From Malurus cyaneus samueli (lineage: Eukaryota > Chordata > Aves > Passeriformes > Maluridae), in NCBI GenBank assembly GCA_009741485.1, contig CM019230.1, positions 11,628,446-11,692,445 of the forward strand: a stretch of DNA of 64,000 nucleotides, given 5' to 3'. Shown piece by piece: positions 55,661-64,000 of this stretch. The notes beneath the pieces were generated by a model. It did no database searches. It saw only the letters and a program-made list of their open reading frames with translations, and was not told where the DNA came from. The position numbers and the translations under genes are program-made. Positions within the stretch are counted from its first letter, which is position 1. Every line of letters starts with the position of its first letter.

Positions 55661-56550
55661 CTAAGAATAGAGTGAGGAGAGCATTGCTGGCCCCATACAC
55701 AGTGCCCGTGCCCCCATCCCCAGCCTGGTGTGGGCAGCAGCAGGGCCAGCAGGGATCAGGGTCCCTCAGGGTGCTGACAGCCCCATATCACTGCAGAGGA
55801 GCAGCTGCACCAGTTCCAGGGTGTCCCTCAACAAGTGCTGTCCCAGCCCTGTTATCCCTGCACAGACAGGTGCCATCATTGAGGAACCGACCTGATTTCC
55901 TTTGCCAAGTGAGAGTTATCTACAGGGATAACCAGGGCATCCTGGTGCAGGAGAGCATCCCTGCATCCCTAGGGCTGGATGGATGCCTAAGGGAAGTGTT
56001 TGTGCCCCAGACACACAGTGTGTAGAGTGAAGAAGTTACTACATGTGTTAGGGATGACTGCTGCATCCAGCCCTGCCACTGTCCCTACAGGATGGAGCTC
56101 CTGCCTCTGCTTCACAACACCCCAAACACCAGAGCCCCGGATTTTCAGTTGTGGGGGGGCTGCTCAGACTTCCCACAGCAGAGGCACAAGGCTTCTGTGT
56201 CTTCCCTTCGATGGCAGCTTGGGGCTTCACAGACTCTGAAAGGGAGTTTTTATTCCTTTATGTAATTTTTGTTTCTGCTTAGGGCATCGTGGGGCAAGGC
56301 TTCAGTTTGTCTTTTCCCATCCCTTAAGATCACAGGCAGGGAAGGAGCTTTCCTCAAGGAATGAGGCTCGGCATTGTGGGAAGAGCAGCCCCACGACAGA
56401 GTTTAGGCTGGCAGGTGATTCTGCCCCCGTGCCAGGGGATGTTCAGGGGTGGATAGGGTGCAGCAGGGGCTGTGGCCCTTGGGTGCTGTGTGCCCTGGGG
56501 TGCTGCTCTCAGAGCATCTCACTGCAGAGCCACTGCCTGAGCGACTGGCA
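55660..56550. other. Intergenic DNA without recognisable gene
   Basis: Mixed composition with no CR1, gene or array visible. Confidence 0.55.
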
Positions 56551-56555
56551 CTGTG

Positions 56556-56660
56556 TGGAACATGCACAGCCACGGCCACGGCCACAGCCAGAGACAGAGA
56601 CAAAGATAGAGCCACAGCCACAGCCACAGTCACACCCACAGCCACACCTCAGAATCCGAT
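56556..56660. repeat. Short CCACAG/CCACGG simple repeat
   Basis: Six-base units CCACGG and CCACAG mix with GACAGA units. The array lies a little over 500 bases left of the larger minisatellites. Confidence 0.85.
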
Positions 56661-57194
56661 GCAGATCAATCCACCACCTTGCGTGGCGTCACATTTTTAC
56701 TGCCATCCTGAGAACTCCCCGAGCCGTCCCTGAGAGCTGCTCCTCGCACACAGGAAGGGCTGAAATACCTGTGTGGGACTCCAGAGCCACCAGCTCGGCA
56801 CTTTCCTCACCACCCCACACACCTGACACCGGTGACATGGTGGTTTTGGGGCATGCCTCCTGTCAGTGGGGTCACACCGTGACTCCCGAGTCCTTTGTGG
56901 GATCCTCACCCTGGAGAGCTCCCCGGCTGCTGGGCTGTGGGCTGGGCTGGGCTGGGCTGGGGGATAAGCCAGGCACCTGCAGCGAGCATCTGCCTCCGCT
57001 CAGGGCACAGAATCGGGCCGGCTGCTGGGCAGGGGATCTGAAGCAGCTGAGATGTAACGGCCGTGTGGAGAAATCGCCCTGCACGGCAGCTGACCACAAC
57101 CCTGAGCCGGGCAGCGAGCACGGACTCCGTGAGGGTGGTGTTCCCCCGGAGCTGCGCTGGTGCTGAGGCTGAGCCCCGTGGCCCCGGGGCCGTG

Positions 57195-57775
57195 CTGCTG
57201 CCCGGTGTCCATCCCGCTGCCCGGTGTCCATCCCTCTGCCCGGTGTCCATCCCTCTGCCTGGTGTCCATCCCTCTGCCCGGTGTCCATCCCCTGCCCGGT
57301 GTCCTCCCTCTGCCCGGTGTCCATCCCTCTGCCCGGTGTCCTCCCTCTGCCCGGTGTCCATCCCTCTGCCCGGTGTCCATCCCCTGCCCGGTGTCCTCCC
57401 TCTGCCCGGTGTCCATCCCCTGCCCGTGTCCTCCACTGCCCGGTGTCCGTCCCTCTGCCCGGTGTCCGTCCCCTGCCCGGTGTCCGTCCCTCTGCCCGGT
57501 GTCCATCCCGCTGCCCGGTGTCCGTCCCACTGCCCGTGTCCATCCGCTGTCCGGTGTCCATGCTGCCCGGTGTCCTCCCTCTGCCCGTGTCCTCCTCTGC
57601 CCGGTGTCCATCCCTCTGCCCGGTGTCCGCCCTCCTGCCTCCACTGCGTGCCCGGTGTCCATCCACTGCCCGGTGTCCCTGCCCGCCTCGCCCGGTGTCC
57701 ATCCTGCCCGGTGTCCCCCTGCCCGGTGTCCCCCTCTGCCCTGTCTGTTCCACTGCCCGGTGTCCGTCCCGCCCG
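57195..57775. repeat. 19-base minisatellite (CTCTGCCCGGTGTCCATCC)
   Basis: Around 32 units of the type CTCTGCCCGGTGTCCATCC, mostly 17 to 19 bases, become more degenerate to the right. It is C-rich on the plus strand. Confidence 0.94.
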
Positions 57776-58200
57776 GCTCGGGGCAGGTGGCTGCGGTCAC
57801 CGGGCTCCGCACCGGCTCTGGGTTGGTGTCTGGGGCCCCAGGGCTCCGCACCGGCTCCCGCCGCCCTGCCCCTCCTACCGCGGAGAGGGAGCAGAGCCAG
57901 GCTGCAGGACGAGCTCCTCCAGCTGCAGCCGGGAACCCGCAGCTCATATTTCACCCCGCTAGCAGGTCTCCCACTCGGGTGACACCAAACGCGTGTCACA
58001 CGCGCTGGAGGCACGGGCTGACGGCCCCCGCCCGCCCACATAGCCTCAGGCCCGGATCCTGCAGCCGTCTCCCTGCCTCGATGGCTAAAATAAACTGTCT
58101 GATGCGCAGCCGGCTCCGCGGGGCTCGGGGCTGGAGCGGCACGGAAATGCAGCCGTGCACATGCAGCGCCGGACACCACAGGTCGTGTCAGCAGCCCCCG
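57776..58200. other. GC-rich spacer between two minisatellites
   Basis: A CpG-rich stretch with no recognised gene. An ATG frame at 58,081 (MAKINCLMRSRLRG) has no homology that I recognise. Confidence 0.5.
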
Positions 58201-58299
58201 CCTGGGTCCGGGGTGCTGCCACATCCGAACCCCGCATCCTGCTTCCCCTCCCTGGTGTCCCCACCCGAGCAATGCCTGAGCACCCACGAGCTCAGTGAC

Positions 58300-58760
58300 A
58301 CAAGCCACTGCCACAGTGACACAGCCACGGCCACGGTGACACAGCCACTGCCACAGTGACACAACCACTGCCACAGTGACACAACCACTGCCACAGTGAC
58401 ACAACCACTGCCACAGTGACACAACCACTGCCACAGTGACACACAGCCACTGCCACGGTGACACAGCCACTGCCACGGTGACACAGCCACTGCCACAGTG
58501 ACACAACCACTGCCACGGTGACACAGCCACTGCCACGAGTGACACAAGCCACTGCCACGGTGACACAACCACTGCCACAGTGACACAACCACTGCCACGG
58601 TGACACAGCCACTGCCACGGTGACACCGCCACTGCCACAGTGACACAACCACTGCCATGGTGACACAGCCACTGCCACGGTGACACAACCACTGCCACGG
58701 TGACACAACCACTGCCACAGTGACACAACCACTGCCACGGTGACACAGCCACTGCCACGC
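58300..58760. repeat. 20-base minisatellite (CACTGCCACAGTGACACAAC)
   Basis: About 23 units alternate between CACTGCCACAGTGACACAAC and CACTGCCACGGTGACACAGC types. Three units make a 20-residue period, which explains the 693-codon false frame on the minus strand. Confidence 0.95.
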
Positions 58761-61115
58761 TGCCACCCACGGGCAGCAGGTGCCCCATGCACGGGTATTG
58801 GCTGCAGCCCGGTCTGTCTGTGGGCAGCACGGACACCTCTGTGCCACCCGCTGGTGGCCCTAAGCCATCAGCTCCCTCATCTCTGGAGGGCACAGCTGAG
58901 CCCCTCTGCTGCGGTAATCTCAGCTCACGGCTCTGACGGGATAAACTCAGCAATGTGCAGCTGGCAGGGAGAGAGCCCCACTGTGCCCTGGGGTGTCACA
59001 CAGCACGCAGGGCTCGCTCTGGAAGCTGCCTGTGAGCCCACCCTGCAGAGCTGCCTGTGCCTCACCCTGGCCGGGCTGCCAGCGCTGGGCCATGGCTCTG
59101 ATGCTGCTGCAGGAAGCTCCTGCTGCACCTGAGCTCTTGTGGCAAAACTGTCCTGAAGAACTTCCAGGGCAAGGACCTTCTGGCAGAAACTGAAATGTCC
59201 CCTGTGGGCTGGGGCAGTGGATAGACAGCAGAGAGCTTGTAAGAAACCCGAGAGAAATGTGAATTGTTCCACTGCCCAGAGTGGACTGATAACTCTGAGC
59301 TCAAAGGATGACAGCCTAAATAACAACACAGGCACTGTATTGGTACAGAAATATATTAATGCAGAAACTCTCACCTCTCCACCTCAGAAATGTCCCTGTT
59401 TCCCTTTCTGTGCCTGTCCTGCTTCCAAAGGACATTTGTGTGGACTGTAGCTCTGTCCTGGGCAAACACACCGTGGGCAGACCTCTCGTGGGCAGTGTCT
59501 GCATATGACCCTAGAGGACCTTCCACAGGGACCATCACATCCGTCTCATTTTTGTGTGGGCTCTTTTGGGGTTCTGGCTCGAGTCTCTCCTAGACCAGGA
59601 GCTGCTTTGCCAAAAGGGCTTCACTTCCAGGCTGCTGGGTAAACAAACCCAGTGGGAGCCGGGGATTTATGGAAGAGCTGGTGGAGATCCCCTGCTCCGT
59701 GTGTCTGCCCAGCCAGTGAGTGCTGCTCAGAGCAAAGGGACGTGTTTGTTAGTGTGAACAGCAGGTTCGCCGGAGGGTGAGTTTACAGCGAGCAGGATAT
59801 AAATAAACAGAAGGAAAAGGACTTTCCCTGCCCGGGGAGCACATCCTGCCCGCCTGGGGAGGGCTGCCCTTGGCCTGGCTGCTGGTCAGAAGAGGAATTT
59901 GCTTCAAGGGACCTCCCTGTTGGTGTCAAAAAACCTACAGGAATTTGGGGTTTATTTGGGGTGGGAATCAGGGGGGTCACGGGGTGGAAGTTGGAGAGGG
60001 AGAAGGGGACTGTCATCAGCATTGTCCCCAGCACCAAAGTGACACTGGGTGCACAGGTGGGTGGACATCATTCTGCTTGTTAGTGAGGAGAAAGCAGCGG
60101 GGATGTGCAGGGACAGAGGCAGAGGCTGGGGGGGCACAGACAGGGAGCCCTCGGGGCTCAGTATTAATGGGGGTAGGATGTCCAGGCTGAGCAGTGGTTC
60201 CTGCTGCCCCCTGAACTGTTCCTGTGCTCATGGAGCTCTGCTGAGCCCCGTGGTGAGGATGGAACCCAGAATGACCCTCTCTCCATCCTGTTCCCAAAAA
60301 CAAGAGCCTGCAAACCTCCAGGCTCCAGCAAGGGGCTGAGATCAAATGGGAAAGGAAGGGATGATTTAAGGGACAGCAAAGGGCTTCAGGATGCACTGGA
60401 GCAGCTCAGCCCAGTGGGGTGGCCTAGGCTAGCCCAAGCCATGAAAAAGGATTTATAGGTGGGAAAGGAATGTTTTTATGGATTTAATACATGGATAAAG
60501 CCAAAGGGAACTCAGCAGCAGTTCATTCCTCACTCCCAAGGACCAAGCTTGGAGGAATCAAGTCCTCTGGGACCTGCTGGCCCAGCAAACATGAAAAAGA
60601 GCAGCTCCACTGCCCAGGTCAGGCTGTGTCCCTGGGATATGGGAGAGTAGGGTCTGCAAGCACCCCCTTCGCCTTTCCATTCCCATTCCCGTCCTTTTCC
60701 TTTTCCCCAGACAGTGCTGCTCTCCAAAACTGTCTCTGCTACCCCTGGACCACGGTCTGGTTCTTCTGTGTGCATGGGGACACATGTCTCACACCTGCCA
60801 GGGCAACCAGGAATGTACCCAGAGGAATTAAAGAGGGACTGACTGTGGGGTCACAGGAGAACTCAGAGCACAGCTCTCCCTGTCCACCACCCATGTCCTG
60901 GGTTTGATAGCCAAGACATTCCATGGTCAGCCTGTGAGAGGGTCTGCTCTGCTCAAGGTGACAGCACCTCTAGGAAGACCAGGCAGAACTCAATAAATCC
61001 TGCAGAGCTCAGGTATGAGGGGAGAGACCATCTGATCCCTGTGTCCACACTCAGGAGTGCAGGATGCAAGAACCTGTGCCACCTTTGTGAGATCAACCAA
61101 CCCCTGTGACTGGCT
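58760..61115. other. Intergenic DNA without recognisable gene
   Basis: Mixed composition. I see no coding homology, array or clear CR1. Confidence 0.55.
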
Positions 61116-61119
61116 GAGA

Positions 61120-61480
61120 GAGACTGAGAGCAGAAGGTTCCACAACCCCTTCCAGTGCCTAAAGGGGCTCCAGGAGAGCTGGAGAGGGGCTGGGGACAAG
61201 GGCCTGGATGGACAGGACACAGGGAATGTATCCCAGTGCTAGAGGGCAGGGTTAGAAGGGGTATTGGGAAGGAATTCCTGGCTGTGAGGATGGGGAGGCC
61301 CTGGCACAGGGTGCCCAGAGAAGCTGTGGCTGCCCCATCCCAGGCAGTGTCCAAGGTGAGGTTGGATGGGGCTTGAAGCAGCCTGGCACAGTGGAAAGTG
61401 TCCCTGCCCCTGGCAGGGAGTTGAAACTGGCTGAGATTTAAGGTCCCTTCCAACACAAATTTTCTCTGATTCTCTGGGCC
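61120..61480 (+). mobile_element. CR1 3' fragment
   Basis: The landmarks are CCTAAAGGGGCTCCAGGAGA, CCTGGCACAGGGTGCCCAGA, CAGTGGAAAGTGTCCCTGCC and the tail TCTCTGATTCTCTG. Confidence 0.88.
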
Positions 61481-61920
61481 CCCTCTTCAGCTCACCACAG
61501 CCAGCACTCCCAGTTTCACCCAAGCACAGGCAGTGCCAAGGAGATCTGCTCCCTGCTCACCCAGACTGGCCTCCCTGGGCAGAGAGAAATGCCCAACACA
61601 CACTGAAGCCACGATTCGGGCAGGCACTGACCCATAACCGCCTGTCCTGCCCGGGATCCTGCCCCACTGCTCCCTGCCAGGGCACCATTCACTCAAGCGT
61701 CTCTGCTCCCTCTGCCAGTGCACAGACACTTCCTGGGGTGCAGAGAGCCTGGGGGGGATGGGGCCGTGCTGCCCCCTCCCCATGCAGCCCCGGGACTGAC
61801 CGTGTCCCGCTGGGGCAGCCCCAGCCCCGGCTGTGCCACAAGGGGGACAGCAGCGGCAGAGGCACTTGGGCAGCTCTCCCGGGAGGCCCCGTCCCCCGCC
61901 CCTGCTCCGCGGGCTGCAAG
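61480..61920. other. Intergenic DNA without recognisable gene
   Basis: GC-rich mixed sequence with no recognised feature. Confidence 0.5.
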
Positions 61921-62300
61921 AAGTTAATTTATTTTTGGAAAAGCAGCTCGCAGAGTTTGTCTAATTCCACCCGCACCAGCTCCGTTCACTCTATTTTAAA
62001 CCAGTTCTTACTGTGCTTCAAGTTTATAAAACACAATCAGTGCTCCCTGGTCAAAGCAGCCCTAACCCGCGGAGCAGGCGACGAGTGGCAGAGCAGCATC
62101 TCCCCCAGGACGCTCTAGCTCCGCCGAAAAGGCCACAGGTAATTAATTAATGCTTCCTCCTTCACATTTTTCTGTCCTCTGGCCGCTTTCTCCCGTGCGG
62201 GTTGGTTACGGTGACAGCTTTAGGGAGATGAGCGCAGCCATCGCCGCTGCCTGCTGCTGCTCCGGGGCTTTTGTGGGATCACGGTGGCACCTGGCAGATT
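61920..62300. promoter_or_regulatory. Possible conserved regulatory stretch
   Basis: It contains AAGTTAATTTATTTTTGG, CTCTATTTTAAACCAG and GGTAATTAATTAATGC, clustered A/T-rich factor-type sites in a GC-rich setting. The functional call is inference only. Confidence 0.25.
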
Positions 62301-63240
62301 ATGGACTGCACAGACATCTCTGTGGAGTGTGACACTTGTGCAGGAACGGGCACAAGGTGCGTTTGGCAAGCAGGAGCTGGCCCTGCCGGAGGAGGGCAGG
62401 GAGAGGTGCTGTGGAGGCAGCGGCTGGCTGTGCACAGGGAGCATGGTGGTGAAGGGCCGCTGAGGTTCCCAAAGGTTCTGGCTTTGCTGCAGCCATTTGG
62501 AGGCTGCTCTGATGGTTTCTCTGGTGCCCCCATCCCGTCTGACGCAGTGTGACCCCCCAGCAACTCAGGCTTTATGGTGGCACCCTGCTTTTACTCCTCG
62601 TGCTTTGCCACGAGTGGGTCATGGCTCCCTTAACAGGGGAGGGTTGTTCTGGTTGCACCAAATACTCGGTGCTTAATACAACTTCTCCGTGACTCACCAG
62701 TGCAACCCACAAAAACTGTTTAGAAGAAGCTCCCGGCATCTCTCACGCGCAGAAATCCAGGGCATTTATGGACCGCTTTGTTTCTGTTACATGAATACTT
62801 TGCAAATCGCTGCCAGTCAGAATCCACTGATGTCATTTGTTGAGCACTGAAGCACTCGGGGGAGGTTTGTCAGCCTCATGCCGGGCTCTCTGGTGTCTCA
62901 GGGTTAAAGCTTTCGAAAGCGCCGCCTTGGCAGCCGCAGCTCTGACATTCCCAGCACCGATGGTTCGGCAGCAGAGCGGGAAGGGCGGCAGCGCTGCCAG
63001 CGCGGGGCTGGGCCGGCTCCGCTCCTCTCCGCGGGCTGCAGGAGCCGGAGCTTCCTGTGGGCACCCTCCCTGCTCCTCGGAGCGGCCCTCGGGCTACGTA
63101 CAAGTGTTTTGGGGAAAGGAGGAAAGGTTCAGGGCGGCGCGCTGTGCGTTAAAAGCGCTGCTTCACAGAGAGCCCTCTGTATCCTGCTTTCGTGTTTCTT
63201 GTTGCCTCTCAGTGAAACACTCATCATTTCAGCTCTGAGC
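62300..63240. other. GC-rich intergenic DNA
   Basis: It has a CpG-rich patch at 62,930-63,100. No protein-coding homology is visible in any frame. Confidence 0.5.
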
Positions 63241-63461
63241 GGGGGGAAAAAACACCCCAAAAGGCAGAAAAAGTGGGTTTTAAGGATTGCATGACCCGAT
63301 CTCTCCGATAAATGTCATCTGTCAGATGTCCCCAGGGCCAGCAGCAGGCAGTGACCCCAGGTCCCCCTGCCCGGTGCTGCTCTCCCTGTTGCTGCCTGTG
63401 TTATTCTGGTGGTCCAGCTCGGAGGGGAAGGGAAATGCGGTTGTTGTGCGGAGTGTACAGG

Positions 63462-63471
63462 CTAAAAATAG
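63462..63471 (+). promoter_or_regulatory. Consensus MEF2 site (CTAAAAATAG)
   Basis: It is a perfect match to YTAWWWWTAR. A near match, CTAAAAATAT, lies 140 bases to the right at 63,602. A pair this close could mark a muscle or heart enhancer, but chance occurrence is quite possible. Confidence 0.4.
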
Positions 63472-63479
63472 TTTCCCTC

Positions 63480-64000
63480 TCGTGCTCCATCTGAATGGGC
63501 AGCCACATATGACTGTACATGGATTTGTCTGATAGTCCCGTTTCAGTGTAAGAGACAAAATATCTTAGTTATGGCTTTGTTCTTCAGCTAACAATGGGTA
63601 GCTAAAAATATCCGACTTTGTTCCACTCAATAAAGTTCTCTCAAGGGGAGACACTAACGTTACATTTTTGCCAAATCCATGCAAAACACAGCCAAAGAAA
63701 ATGCACATTTTTGCCAACAACTTTTCATAAAACATGTAACTAGCAGAAAAGTCCACACTGTTTGGTGAGCAGAGTGTGCTGTCTGCTGAGCAGCATCCCG
63801 GGGCTCTTGGCTGCCTGGCTGCCCGGGAGCATCTGAGGAGGGCGAGGCAATGGGGCTTCCTCCTATTCCTCCCCCCTGGGCACGGTCCAGCTGTGCCCGA
63901 GCTGTCAGTGCCTTTGGGCTTGGGCAGAGGGAGAGGTGCTGCTGCCTGCTCGTGCCTGGCAGAGGGTGGCTGCCCCCTCCCTGCCCATGCTGGCTGGTTG
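63480..64000. other. Intergenic DNA at right edge
   Basis: The left half (63,480-63,770) is A/T-rich, repeat-free and resembles conserved non-coding DNA. The right half is GC-rich. No gene is recognised. Confidence 0.5.

Noticed and set aside
58300..58760. CRISPR-like array
   Set aside because: The units are contiguous with no unique spacers and the genome is animal. It is a minisatellite.
56872..58953. Minus-strand open frame of 693 codons
   Set aside because: It runs through two minisatellites whose units lack stop codons. Residue use follows the repeat period, and there is no family resemblance.

Overview
The window is bird nuclear DNA. It carries two vertebrate genes split into many short exons with GT/AG borders, at least a dozen CR1 retroposon fragments (the dominant avian LINE), and many GC-rich minisatellites of the kind common on avian microchromosomes. 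Both recognised genes lie on the minus strand.

Left part (about 1 to 25,800): the first fifteen coding exons of DNAH9, an axonemal outer-arm dynein heavy chain, running right to left from a CpG-rich first exon near 25.8 kb to exon 15 at 7.0 kb. The rest of the gene lies beyond the left edge. Exons 2 to 9 and 11 to 15 are open and their splice phases match. Exon 1 and the in-order copy of exon 10 are broken by small indels. This part is also scrambled. A roughly 5.7 kb block at 1-5,715 repeats exons 13, 12 and 11 and a copy of exon 10 in the wrong order, and a further copy of exon 12 sits between exons 6 and 7 beside a 15-base gap. The copies I compared differ mainly by single-base deletions, which points to unresolved assembly copies more than to biology.

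Middle (27,605 to 39,431): a complete ELAC2 gene, the long form of tRNase Z. All 24 exons can be placed. Joined on paper they give 2,481 bases, or 826 codons plus a stop, with every phase consistent. All metallo-beta-lactamase motifs are present. A CpG island covers exon 1, followed upstream by a GC-rich minisatellite.

Right part (40 to 64 kb): no protein-coding gene that I can recognise. About 4.5 to 5 kb appears twice in tandem (about 40.4-44.8 and 45.1-49.8 kb) around a 70-base gap and a poly-A contig end, most likely a false duplication. Inside it is what looks like a genuine, diverged, inverted copy of ELAC2 exons 9 and 10. Beyond 50 kb there are three large minisatellites, two CpG-rich blocks, CR1 pieces and several AT-rich stretches that resemble conserved regulatory DNA, including a perfect MEF2 consensus.

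The two genes work separately: ELAC2 trims tRNA 3' ends in nucleus and mitochondria, and DNAH9 drives ciliary beating. They are head to tail, with the ELAC2 stop codon about 1.8 kb upstream of the DNAH9 start codon. I found no new type of genetic system. The strongest observations concern the duplicated structure and the inverted ELAC2 fragment.
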